The notes under the pieces are model-generated. The model did not search any database. It was not told the DNA's origin and saw only the letters and a program-made list of their open reading frames with translations. Below, piece by piece: positions 26,951 through 34,813 of a stretch of DNA of 64,000 nucleotides. Source of the stretch: Crenobacter oryzisoli. Its GTDB lineage: Bacteria; Pseudomonadota; Gammaproteobacteria; Burkholderiales; Chromobacteriaceae. Where the stretch lies: assembly GCF_030385785.1 (NCBI RefSeq), contig NZ_JAUEDK010000014.1, positions 27,059 through 91,058 on the forward strand. The letters are read 5' to 3'. Position 1 is the stretch's first letter. Each line of letters opens with the position of its first letter. The position numbers were made by a program, and so were the translations under genes.

Positions 26951-26985
26951 CAACATTTTATGTTGCGTAAATGTTCGTTATCGCC
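26951..26985 (+). promoter_or_regulatory. candidate GlpR operator cluster upstream of glpD
   Basis: CAACATTTTATGTTG (26951-26965) is an inverted repeat, and ATGTTCGTTATCGCC (26971-26985) closely resembles known GlpR operator halves. The sites lie 110-145 bp before the glpD start in an AT-rich segment (26880-26980). The rest of the 324-bp gap shows no gene. Confidence 0.55.
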
Positions 26986-27094
26986 TAGCATTCGATTAGG
27001 GCGACGGTTGCCGTTCGCCGCGATAACAGCAACGCTCGGCGTTTGGCCGAACGAATGAAAATGGGTTGAAGCCTCAGGGCGGGAGCAACAGGAC

Positions 27095-28639
27095 GTGAAC
27101 GGTCAGATCTACGATGTATTGGTAATCGGCGGCGGCATCAACGGGGCGGGCATCGCGCGCGATGCGGCGGGGCGGGGCCTGTCCGTGCTGCTGTGCGAGA
27201 AGGATGACCTGGCCCAGCACACCTCGTCGGCCAGCACCAAGCTGATCCACGGCGGCCTTCGCTACCTCGAGTATTACGAATTCGGTCTGGTACGCAAGGC
27301 GCTGCAGGAGCGCGAGGTGCTGCTGAAAGCCGCGCCGCACATCATCGGGCCGCTGCGCTTCGTGATGCCGCACGATGCGTCGCAGCGCCCGCAGTGGATG
27401 ATTCGTGCCGGCCTGTTCCTGTACGATCATCTGGCCAAGCGCGAATTGCTGCCTGGTGCCGAGACGCTGAACCTCGAACGCCACCCGGCAGGCCTGCCGC
27501 TCAAGCCCGGCTTCAAGCGCGGCTTCGCCTACTCGGACGGCTGGGTGCAGGATGCGCGGCTGGTGGTGCTCAACGCCCAGGATGCCGCCGAACGCGGCGC
27601 GGTGGTGCTGACCCGTACCGAATGCGTGTTCGCGCAGCGCGAACGCGAGCTGTGGCGCTGCACCCTGCGCGAGGAGGGGGGCGCGACCCGTACCGTGCTA
27701 GCGCGTTCGGTGGTCAATGCGGCCGGTCCGTGGGTCGACACGCTGCTGAAGAACGTGATCGGCCGCAGCGCATCGAAGTCAGTGCGGCTGGTAAAGGGTA
27801 GCCACATCATCGTGCGCCGGCTGTTCGACCATTCGAACGCTTATATCTTCCAGAACCCCGACAAGCGCATCATCTTCGCGATCCCGTATGAAAACGACTT
27901 CACGCTGATCGGCACCACCGACGTCGAGTACCGAGGCGACCCGGCACAAGTGCGCATCGACGACGATGAAGTGCGCTATCTGTGCGAGATGAGCAACCGC
28001 TATTTCGCCAAGCAGATCGATCCCGAAGACGTGGTGTCGACGTTCTCGGGCGTGCGCCCGCTGCTCGACGACGAGTCGGCCAACGCTGCCAGTGTCACTC
28101 GCGACTACACGCTAGAACTCGATACCGTCGACGGCGCGCCGTTGCTGTCGGTGTTTGGCGGCAAAATCACTACCTATCGCAAATTGGCCGAACAGGCGGT
28201 CGACCAGCTCGCCAAGAGCCTGGGTGTGCATTCGCCGACCTGGACGGCCGCCGTGCCGCTACCCGGTGGCGATTTGGCCCAGCCCACTTTCGAGGCCTTC
28301 CTTGCCGATGCCCGCCAGCGCTACCCGTGGCTACCGCTGCCGCTCCTGACCCGTTATGCACGCAGCTATGGCAGCCGCATTGGCATCGTAATCGGCGAGG
28401 CGACCGACCTGGCCGGCCTGGGGGGGGAAATCCTGCCGGGGCTTTACGAGGCGGAAGTGCGTTACCTGATGGATGTCGAGTGGGCACGCAAGGCCGAAGA
28501 CATCCTGTGGCGTCGAAGCAAGCTCAAGCTGCATCTTCCCGTCGGTGCCGAAGCCGTGCTGGATCGCTGGATGGCTGCGCGGTCGGCGTCCGCCCCGGTG
28601 GGCTCCTCTGCCGACCTGTTCGAACCGCGCAGTGCCTAG
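27095..28639 (+). CDS. glpD: aerobic sn-glycerol-3-phosphate dehydrogenase
   Basis: 514 residues with a GTG start at 27095 (GGGAGCAACAGG upstream). FAD-binding N-terminus VLVIGGGINGAGIARDAAGRGLSVLLCEKDDL; substrate and family motifs SSASTKLIHGGLRYLEYYEFGLVRKAL, AIPYENDFTLIGTTDVEYRGD and VSTFSGVRPLL; then a DAO C-terminal domain. It is a membrane-associated flavoenzyme passing electrons from G3P to quinone and giving DHAP. It completes the glp module with GlpK and GlpF. A terminator follows at 28721. Confidence 0.96.
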   Translation: MNGQIYDVLVIGGGINGAGIARDAAGRGLSVLLCEKDDLAQHTSSASTKLIHGGLRYLEYYEFGLVRKALQEREVLLKAAPHIIGPLRFVMPHDASQRPQWMIRAGLFLYDHLAKRELLPGAETLNLERHPAGLPLKPGFKRGFAYSDGWVQDARLVVLNAQDAAERGAVVLTRTECVFAQRERELWRCTLREEGGATRTVLARSVVNAAGPWVDTLLKNVIGRSASKSVRLVKGSHIIVRRLFDHSNAYIFQNPDKRIIFAIPYENDFTLIGTTDVEYRGDPAQVRIDDDEVRYLCEMSNRYFAKQIDPEDVVSTFSGVRPLLDDESANAASVTRDYTLELDTVDGAPLLSVFGGKITTYRKLAEQAVDQLAKSLGVHSPTWTAAVPLPGGDLAQPTFEAFLADARQRYPWLPLPLLTRYARSYGSRIGIVIGEATDLAGLGGEILPGLYEAEVRYLMDVEWARKAEDILWRRSKLKLHLPVGAEAVLDRWMAARSASAPVGSSADLFEPRSA

Positions 28640-28720
28640 GCATTCCCAGAGGCAACCGGCGTTGTCGCGGGCTGCCAGTCTTAATCGCTGATTTCGATGT
28701 GTTGCCTGTCGCCGAAGATG

Positions 28721-28749
28721 AAAGCCCCATGTCCCTGACATGGGGCTTT
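28721..28749. terminator. bidirectional terminator between glpD and the minus-strand small gene
   Basis: AAAGCCCCATGTC (28721-28733) and GACATGGGGCTTT (28737-28749) form a perfect 13-bp stem with a 3-nt loop, in the gap between two convergent genes. Confidence 0.9.
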
Positions 28750-28770
28750 GCATTCTTGAGGAGAGCTTGC

Positions 28771-28995
28771 TCAGTCCTCGCGGAGGAAGTAGGTGGTCTG
28801 ATGCGAAACCTCGCCTCCCTCGTTGGAACTCTTGGAGGCATTGCTGAACAGTACGCCGCGTGCAACGAGCTCTGCGAGGGCGGCCGAGCAAAGCTTGATA
28901 TCCTGCCCGGTTAGGGCTGCGGCGAACTTGGGGGACAGGCAGGTCACTTTGTCGCTGAGGAACATTTCTTCCAGTTGGTCGGCTAGCGTGCTCAT
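28771..28995 (-). CDS. small conserved-looking protein of unknown function
   Basis: 74 residues from the ATG at 28995 (28989-29001 also contains an alternative start two codons earlier). Sequence MSTLADQLEEMFLSDKVTCLS...ALAELVARGVLFSNAS...YFLRED is helical with a possible wing, loosely like a compact winged helix, but no family is recognised. A second, frameshifted copy of its first two thirds lies at 30631-30805, which shows that it was once intact and duplicated. It is preceded by no clear operon partner. Confidence 0.6.
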   Translation of the reverse strand: MSTLADQLEEMFLSDKVTCLSPKFAAALTGQDIKLCSAALAELVARGVLFSNASKSSNEGGEVSHQTTYFLRED

Positions 28996-29010
28996 GGGCA
29001 TCTCATCGGT
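28831..29010. repeat. direct repeat, copy 1 (partner at 30631-30805)
   Basis: This ~180-bp segment, covering most of the small gene at 28771, recurs about 1.8 kb away in the same orientation with scattered substitutions and one single-base deletion. Confidence 0.8.
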
Positions 29011-29282
29011 TAGGGCCGCTCACCAAACCCCGCATCGCGACTCTGCTGGTTGCGCCGTCACAGAAGGCGAGGCTTACCGGGACTGTGCGTCGCTTCAGTG
29101 CGGTAAGGCAATAATGCGGGATGGGGCGGCTGTGGAAACAATCCCGCAATGATCTCACACCCAGGCCCCAACAACCCTGCCGGTTAGGGCGGGGCCTCGT
29201 CGTATCCAGCGCCTGTCTGTGGCGATCGCCAGCAACGAGGCAGTCCGTGCGGATACACGCTTGGAGGGTGGATAAGTGTCGT

Positions 29283-29600
29283 TTAAAGCAGATCCAGGCT
29301 GATCGGGGTGGGAAAGGTCTCGAGTTGAGTCAGTAGGTCCATGAGCAGAGACAACCGTTCCTTGCCGAGATGACGCTCGATCTGTTCATCGCATTGCGTC
29401 GCTAAAGGAGAAATTTGAGCGGTAAGCTCCCTGCCATGGGGGAGAGGGAAATGATGAGACGGCGGCTGTCGATGCTGTCGCGTTGGTGGTGGATTAGCCC
29501 AGCTTTTTCCATTCGGACCCAAATGCCGGTCAAACTGGGCGACAGAACGAGCGGTTGCTCGCCAAGGTGAATGAGTTTCTGCGCGACTTTGCGAAGAGCC
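29283..29600 (-). pseudogene. MarR-family regulator remnant (frameshifted)
   Basis: The minus strand encodes a MarR winged-helix piece in one frame (VAQKLIHLGEQPLVLSPSLTGIWVRMEKAGLI...IDSRRLIISLSP) and its C-terminal helices in another (GRELTAQISPLATQCDEQIERHLGKERLSLLMDLL). The frame changes near 29435. The N-terminal dimerisation helix is missing. It is therefore a decayed, truncated regulator; no target gene is beside it. Confidence 0.75.
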
Positions 29601-29720
29601 CGCAGAGGGCAGAGATCGAACGGAAATGGCAGGGCGTGGCGGGTTGAGCAGGAGGCTTGCCCAGAAGGTGCATGCCAAAAACATGGCAGTAGTCGGCTTG
29701 AAGCCGACCGCCGTTTTTTA

Positions 29721-29975
29721 CTAATGCGTCGCCTTGTGCACTGCTACCTTGGTTGCCTGATAGCCCTTGTGCGCCGTGTTTGCTACGCCATGGGCGACTG
29801 TCTTGGCGGCATGAGCGGTACCGTGAGCCGCTTCCTTCGCGATCTCTCCAGTTTTCTTGGCGGCATGCACGGTTGCTTCCTTGGCGTCATGGGCTGCTTG
29901 GGCCACATCAGCCTTAGCCAGCGGACAAAGCGCCATGACAAATAGTGTGGTGAACAAGCGTTTATGGCATTTCAC
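29721..29975 (-). CDS. small exported Ala/His/Lys-rich protein
   Basis: 84 residues. A signal peptide MKCHKRLFTTLFVMALCPLAKA is followed by an amphipathic, alanine-rich segment with repeats of the type AAHDAKEATVHAAKKTGEIAKEAAHGTAHAAKT. This composition resembles LEA-like or periplasmic helical stress proteins, but no family can be named. An AGGA site lies about 12 bp before the ATG. Stand-alone gene; function unknown. Confidence 0.55.
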   Translation of the reverse strand: MKCHKRLFTTLFVMALCPLAKADVAQAAHDAKEATVHAAKKTGEIAKEAAHGTAHAAKTVAHGVANTAHKGYQATKVAVHKATH

Positions 29976-30069
29976 GAGAATTATTCCTGTTAGCAGCCTT
30001 CGACATACGAAACCGATTAGAGTGGCTTTAGCTCATTTGGTGCCATGATACCGAATGATTGGCTCCTGC

Positions 30070-30256
30070 CGGCGCATCGCCTTGTCGTTCGCTTACTGGC
30101 AGTGGAGGCCGAGTTCGAGTATGCGGCGCGCGGAGGCGCGAGCACGGTGTTTCCGTGGGGAAAGACGCTGGCACCCGGCGGCAAAGCTATGGCCAATACC
30201 TGGGAGGGCGCCTTTCCGTGGCGTGCACCGGCCTCTCGCAGAGACCCTCGTATTTA
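30070..30256 (+). pseudogene. formylglycine-generating-enzyme-like (SUMF1 domain) fragment
   Basis: The plus frame contains EAEFEYAARGGASTVFPWGKTLAPGGKAMANTWEGAFPW, the hallmark core of the SUMF1/FGE-sulfatase-modifying domain (normally RLPTEAEWEYAARGG...). The preceding SFAYWQW piece lies in another frame, and the sequence is cut off exactly where the MITE at 30257 begins. There is no start or C-terminus, so this is a remnant. Confidence 0.7.
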
Positions 30257-30369
30257 GAGCCGCTCACAAAAATCCTGCTGCAGACGTTACGTCTCCTTGC
30301 TGTGCTACCTGTACTGTCTGCGTCGGCGCGCCTTGCAGCAGACGTTGCACTGAATTTTGTTAGCGGCTC
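30257..30369. mobile_element. MITE copy B (113 bp), TTA target duplication
   Basis: Left end GAGCCGCTCACAAAAATCC (30257-30275) and the right end, read on the minus strand GAGCCGCTAACAAAATTC, are inverted repeats. TTA flanks the element on both sides (30254-30256, 30370-30372). It has no open frame of its own. The 3-bp TNA duplication and short inverted ends suggest mobilisation by an IS5-superfamily transposase (inference). Confidence 0.88.
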
Positions 30370-30386
30370 TTAAAAAGCAAGCGACA

Positions 30387-30630
30387 TTACGGCTTGGTCG
30401 CTTGAGCAGCCAACACGCTGCGTTTTTCCACGAGAAAGTACATCAGCGCCCGTACCTTGCTCGTCATCTGCTCGCGCGACGGCACGTACAGGTAGAAGCC
30501 GGGAAATGGCCTGCACCAGGGCTGCAGCACGCGCACCAATTCGCCATCCTCCAGCTGGCGGCGCACTGCGAGCTCCATGTGCTGGGCCAGGCCGACGCCT
30601 TGGACGGCAGCGCGGATTATCCCTTCATCT
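30387..30630 (-). pseudogene. LysR-family regulator C-terminal fragment
   Basis: The minus frame reads DEGIIRAAVQGVGLAQHMELAVRRQLEDGELVRVL then PWCRPFPGFYLYVPSREQMTSKVRALMYFLVEKR, the end of a LysR effector-binding domain. The DNA-binding half is absent; the 5' side is fused to the duplicated small-gene fragment at 30631. Confidence 0.75.
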
Positions 30631-30805
30631 GGAGGCGTTGCTGAACAGCACACCGCGAGCAACGAGCTTTCGAGGGCGGTCGAGCAAAGCTCGGCGTCCT
30701 GCCCGGTCAGGGTGGCGGCGAACTTGGAGGACAGGCAGGTCACATTGTCGCTGAGGAACATTTCTTCCAGTTGGTCGGCGAACGTACTCATGGGCATCTC
30801 AGCGG
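30631..30805 (-). pseudogene. frameshifted second copy of the small gene at 28771
   Basis: The minus strand begins MSTFADQLEEMFLSDNVTCLSSKFAATLTGQD, nearly the same as the 28771 protein. A one-base deletion near 30670 (CTTTCGAG versus CTCTGCGAG) shifts the frame, after which the reading runs into the LysR fragment. It forms a chimeric open frame (30387-30797) that is unlikely to be functional. Confidence 0.75.
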
Positions 30806-31090
30806 CATCGCCGCGTATATTGGACCAAAGGCAAATGTGGGTATGCCAAACCAGGGGGAGCTATATATTCTGGATGAGTGTGGGTTATCGAGCGTTCGCA
30901 GGTGATGCGCACCAGCAAATCAGGAAACACGTCATTACCCCCAGAAGCGATGATCCCTGACTGGCACGTTTGCCCCCTTGGTGAGTGCCCATCCCAGGGG
31001 GAGCACTGGGCACGAAGGCCGTGGCAGAAGATGATCAGATCGCGACGCATGCCGGGCTTTTCATTGTGAGCGGGGACGGAGGGTAGGGCA

Positions 31091-31852
31091 ATGAGCCACG
31101 TCGAGACCGCTTTGGTCGTGTTTGCCTGTGTATTTGGCAGCGCGTTGTTTGGTTTGTATCTGCGCACCAAGTTGCCAGAGCACCACCTTAGCGATGAATC
31201 AATCAGTGCCGTAAAGCTGGCGGTCGGTCTGATAGCCACGATGGCTGCGTTAGTGCTTGGCCTGCTGGTTTCGTCGGCGAAAAACACATTCGATACCGTG
31301 AGCAATGAGGTCGTGCACAGTGCCGCCAGCATCATCTTCCTCGATCGCGTTCTTGCCAAATATGGTCCGGAAACGAAGGGGGTTCGTGATCTGTATAAGC
31401 AGAGGGTTGGCATGACGATCCAGATAATCGCTTCCGCCGAACCTGCACAGCTCGCAAAACTTCGCGGCCTCGAGGCACTTAGGCGGGCGGAAAGCCTTCA
31501 GCTCAAGCTGGAGGCCCTGTCGCCACGCAGCGAGGTGCAACGTCAATTGCAGGCAAGCGCCATCCAGATCATCGGTGAAGTGCTGAACGCACGCCAACTT
31601 GCGATGCTGCAAGCTTCGGGTTCGCCCCCCTTACCGTTGCTGATATCACTGGTGTTGTGGCTCGCCATTATCTTATGTGCATTTGGCCTGTCTGCACCTG
31701 CCAACGCGACAGTCATAGTTGCGTTGTTTCTGGGCGCACTATCCACGTCCGGCGCAATATTTCTGATCCTTGAGATGAACACGCCGCTCGATGGGGTGAT
31801 TACGGTCTCGCTCGAGCCTTTACGCGAGGCTCTCACCATGCTGGGCCAGTAG
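31091..31852 (+). CDS. DUF4239 (bestrophin-like) membrane protein
   Basis: 253 residues, with GGAGGG upstream. Two N-terminal helices (residues ~5-25 and ~42-62) surround the family signature YLRTKLPEHHLSDESISAVKLAVGLIATMAALVLGLLVSSAKNTFDT; a soluble central part (~70-175) and two C-terminal helices follow. The DUF4239 family has no firmly assigned biochemical role. It stands as a single gene after the pseudogene zone. A 9-bp stem (31857-31877) follows the stop. Confidence 0.8.
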   Translation: MSHVETALVVFACVFGSALFGLYLRTKLPEHHLSDESISAVKLAVGLIATMAALVLGLLVSSAKNTFDTVSNEVVHSAASIIFLDRVLAKYGPETKGVRDLYKQRVGMTIQIIASAEPAQLAKLRGLEALRRAESLQLKLEALSPRSEVQRQLQASAIQIIGEVLNARQLAMLQASGSPPLPLLISLVLWLAIILCAFGLSAPANATVIVALFLGALSTSGAIFLILEMNTPLDGVITVSLEPLREALTMLGQ

Positions 31853-32167
31853 CGGCGATTGGCCAAGCTGGCCAATCCTAATAAGCTGCCATAGAAGTGG
31901 CGCGGATTCCAAAGGCGGAAGTGGGGCGGGGGCAGCCGGTGAGCACCAGCAAAGAAGGCTTCCACTTTCTTCCCCCGCGAATGTCAGCTTCTCGCTTACT
32001 AGCAGCCGGTTTCACGATAGAGCCCCGCCAACAGCTTCGGCCGAGGCGCATCCGCTTGGGCAAGGTCAGTCATTGTAGCCTTCGAGCGAGTGACAGGGCA
32101 TACATCGCTTTTAGCACGGCCCAATTCGACGGGCTTCGCGAATTCTGACATTGCCTTGTATCGCCAC
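31853..32167. other. intergenic region with a hairpin only
   Basis: GATTGGCCA (31857-31865) and TGGCCAATC (31869-31877) form a stem just after the DUF4239 stop, without a T-run. The remaining ~290 bp show no recognisable gene; short open frames there do not resemble known proteins. Confidence 0.5.
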
Positions 32168-32845
32168 TTACTGTTGTGTGCCGCCTGCGGCCGCCTGCAG
32201 ATGGCGCAAGATAGCCTGTCCGCCACTGACGATGTCTTCACCGATTGCCGTGGCTGCTTCCGCACCATCCTGCCGCTGAATGGCGGTGATGACCGGCGGG
32301 TGATAGTCGATCATGTCCATGCCGCCCTCGCCATACACTGCCGAGATCAAGGGCCCCATCTGCAGCCAGATGCGGTACAGGATGCCCTTTAGAAACGGCA
32401 TGTCCGCTATCTCTACCAGTGCAAAATGAAACTGCTGATTGAGGTCGCAGCCGGCTTCGATATCCCCGGCCTTCATGGTTTGCCGGTTCATGGCCACGAT
32501 GGTCTGCAGGCGGGCAATGTCCTCCGCCGTCGCCCGCCTGGCCGCTTCCTCTGCGGCCAATCCCTCCAATTTCACGCGAATCGCCCGAATTTCCAGGTAG
32601 CGCTCCAGCGTCATGAAGGGTACACGGATATCGCGGGCCGATTTCATGGTCAGTGCTTGCTCCTGCACCAAGCGCAGGATGGCATCGCGCACTGGGGTGA
32701 CACTGGTACCCAGCTTGTCAGCCATGTCTCGGATCCTGAGCCGGTCACCCGGTTTGAGGCGGCCCTGTATCAGTGCTTCGCAGATCAGGCGATAAACCGT
32801 GCTTCCTAGATTGTCGTGTTCCAGTGTGGGTAGTTCGTATGTCAT
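32168..32845 (-). CDS. GntR-family regulator, FadR/FCD subfamily
   Basis: 225 residues. N-terminal GntR winged helix (LGSTVYRLICEALIQGRLKPGDRLRIRDMADKLGTSVTPVRDAILRLVQEQAL) and an all-helical FCD effector domain with candidate metal-binding residues (DLNQQFHFALVEIA and the C-terminal helices). FCD regulators bind organic or amino acids. It is divergently transcribed from the SDR-kinase-PLP operon, and a 16-bp perfect palindrome lies between them, so it most likely represses that operon and itself. Confidence 0.88.
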   Translation of the reverse strand: MTYELPTLEHDNLGSTVYRLICEALIQGRLKPGDRLRIRDMADKLGTSVTPVRDAILRLVQEQALTMKSARDIRVPFMTLERYLEIRAIRVKLEGLAAEEAARRATAEDIARLQTIVAMNRQTMKAGDIEAGCDLNQQFHFALVEIADMPFLKGILYRIWLQMGPLISAVYGEGGMDMIDYHPPVITAIQRQDGAEAATAIGEDIVSGGQAILRHLQAAAGGTQQ

Positions 32846-32921
32846 GGCGGCAAGTATGTCGCGGTTATCCGGGCTTGTGTCGGATTTGTGAGCAAGTCAT
32901 TGCACGTCTTTCATGCAATAA

Positions 32922-32937
32922 ATATGATGCATCATAT
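32922..32937. promoter_or_regulatory. candidate GntR operator (16-bp perfect palindrome)
   Basis: ATATGATGCATCATAT lies 64 bp before the SDR start and 77 bp before the GntR start on the other strand. ATGATGCATCAT-type palindromes suit GntR/FCD regulators. Confidence 0.6.
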
Positions 32938-33000
32938 ACAAATCTAGCTGCCACCAGGTAGGATTTGTGAGGCGTAACTTCACCAGGGAGCGATAAGGCG

Positions 33001-33762
33001 ATGGATAACAGCGAAAACAGTCGGCCCGAGCGCAAGCGTTACATGCTGCTTACCGGCGCTAGCCGGGGCATCGGGCATGCCACGGTGAAACTGTTCCAGG
33101 AGCATGGCTGGCACATCCTGACAGTTTCCCGGCAACCTTTTTCCGAGACCTGCCGCTGGCCGATGGCGCGTGAGAGCCATCTGCAGGCTGATCTTGCCGA
33201 CCTCGATGGTCTCGACAGGCTGGTGGCCGAGGTCAGAAACCGGCTGCCAGATGGTGAGCTGCACGCGTTGGTCAACAATGCGGGCATTTCGCCCAAGGGG
33301 CCGGATGGGGCACGACTTGGCGTACTGGACAGCGATGCCGATACCTGGCTTCGGGTGTTGAACGTCAATCTCGTCTCGACGGCACTGCTGGCGCGTGCGC
33401 TGTTTCCCGAGCTGATGAAAGGGCAGGGCAGCATTGTCAATGTCACTTCGATTGCCGGCTCGCGCGTGCATCCGTTTGCCGGCGTGGCCTATGCCGCCTC
33501 CAAGGCCGGGTTGGCCGCGCTGACGCGGGAGCTTGCGCACGAGTTTGCGCCACATGGCATCCGTGCCAATGCCATTGCCCCGGGGGAAATCGACACGTCG
33601 ATTCTTTCGCCGGATACCGCGCGCATCGTCGAACGGGATGTCCCTATGCATCGGCTAGGCACGCCCCAGGAAGTGGCCGAGGCGATTCATTTTCTCTGTT
33701 CCGGCCACTCTTCCTACATCAATGGGGCAGAAATTCACATCAATGGTGGTCAGCATGTCTGA
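33001..33762 (+). CDS. short-chain dehydrogenase/reductase (SDR)
   Basis: 253 residues, with AGGGAG upstream. It is a classical SDR: cofactor motif LLTGASRGIGHA, NNAG (ALVNNAGIS), catalytic serine in VNVTSIAGS, YAASK, and IRANAIAPGEIDTSI. It probably acts on a secondary alcohol or its ketone with NAD(P). The next gene's start overlaps its stop, so it belongs to a three-gene operon with a kinase and a PLP enzyme. The substrate is unknown; an amino-alcohol/amino-ketone pair would fit the neighbours. Confidence 0.88.
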   Translation: MDNSENSRPERKRYMLLTGASRGIGHATVKLFQEHGWHILTVSRQPFSETCRWPMARESHLQADLADLDGLDRLVAEVRNRLPDGELHALVNNAGISPKGPDGARLGVLDSDADTWLRVLNVNLVSTALLARALFPELMKGQGSIVNVTSIAGSRVHPFAGVAYAASKAGLAALTRELAHEFAPHGIRANAIAPGEIDTSILSPDTARIVERDVPMHRLGTPQEVAEAIHFLCSGHSSYINGAEIHINGGQHV

Positions 33763-34813
33763 AGTGCTGAGCAACCCGCTGTTTACGACAAGGGCAGAGG
33801 CAACAACGCAGGAGGAAGTTGCTTCGTTGCTGTGGACGTATTACCGCGTTCGCGGCCAGGCATCCACACGCAACAGCGAGCGCGACGAGAACTTCCACAT
33901 CCGGGCCGAGGATGGCCGTGAGTATGTGTTGAAGCTCACCCATCCGGCGGAAAGCCGTGAGGTCACCGATTTTCAGACCCTGGCGCTGTTGCATGCTATC
34001 CGGCGTGATCCCTCGCTGCCCATTCCACAGGTGATTCCTCGGCTGGATGGCACGCCCTATGGCCCGGTGGCGATGGGCGATGGCAGCGAGCGCGTGCTGC
34101 GCCTGCTCAGCTATCTGCCTGGCCAACCGCTGCATCAGATCAATCGGAGCGAGGCGCAGCGCCGCCATCTGGGGGAAACGCTGGCGCTGCTGGATAGGGC
34201 GATGAGCGACTTTGCTCATCCTGCCGCCCACCACCATCTGTTGTGGGATATTCAGTACGCTGAGCAGCTGCAGTCGTTGCTGCTGCAGACGCCGCCCTGC
34301 GCCCAGCGCGATGTCCTGGCGAGCTGGCTGACGCACTTCGAGGCCGAGGTGCAGCCGAAGCTGGCCAGCTTGCGCCGGCAGGTGATCCACAACGATCTCA
34401 ACCCCCATAACGTATTGGTAAACCCGCAGGATCAGGTCACCACTGTCGGCATCATCGATTTCGGGGACATGGTGCACGCGCCACTGATAGACGAGCTTGC
34501 CGTGGCGTGCTCCTACCAGCTGTCCACCAACCCTAACCCGCTGGACACCGCAGCGCCGATGATTGGCGCCTATCACGCGGTCAACCCGCTGATGTCGGAG
34601 GAGGTGGACCTGCTCTACGATCTCATCCTCACCCGGCTGTGCATGACCGTCACCATCACCGGCTGGCGGGCGATCAAGCATCCGGAGAACCGCGCCTACA
34701 TCCTGCGCAATAACGGCCTGAGCTGGGATGGCATGCAGCGGTTGCTGGCCATCAGCCGCCGGCAGGCGGTGGCCTATCTGCGAGAGGTGTGCGGCATGAA
34801 AGGACAAGCATGA
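33755..34813 (+). CDS. APH-family small-molecule kinase (hydroxylysine/amino-alcohol kinase-like)
   Basis: 352 residues from the ATG at 33755, which overlaps the SDR stop; further ATGs upstream lie inside the SDR gene. Aminoglycoside-phosphotransferase/choline-kinase fold: VLKLTHPAES (ATP lysine), the catalytic loop VIHNDLNPHNVLV (~residue 212) and the metal aspartate in GIIDFGDMVHAP (~residue 236). It pairs with a class III PLP protein whose start overlaps its stop. This pairing is known for hydroxylysine kinase with phosphohydroxylysine phospho-lyase, and for ethanolamine- or aminopropanol-phosphate lyases. Confidence 0.82.
   Translation: MSEVLSNPLFTTRAEATTQEEVASLLWTYYRVRGQASTRNSERDENFHIRAEDGREYVLKLTHPAESREVTDFQTLALLHAIRRDPSLPIPQVIPRLDGTPYGPVAMGDGSERVLRLLSYLPGQPLHQINRSEAQRRHLGETLALLDRAMSDFAHPAAHHHLLWDIQYAEQLQSLLLQTPPCAQRDVLASWLTHFEAEVQPKLASLRRQVIHNDLNPHNVLVNPQDQVTTVGIIDFGDMVHAPLIDELAVACSYQLSTNPNPLDTAAPMIGAYHAVNPLMSEEVDLLYDLILTRLCMTVTITGWRAIKHPENRAYILRNNGLSWDGMQRLLAISRRQAVAYLREVCGMKGQA

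Noticed and set aside
30799..31413. A 204-codon minus-strand frame before and across the DUF4239 gene
   Set aside because: It overlaps the 5' half of a recognised membrane-protein gene and resembles no family.
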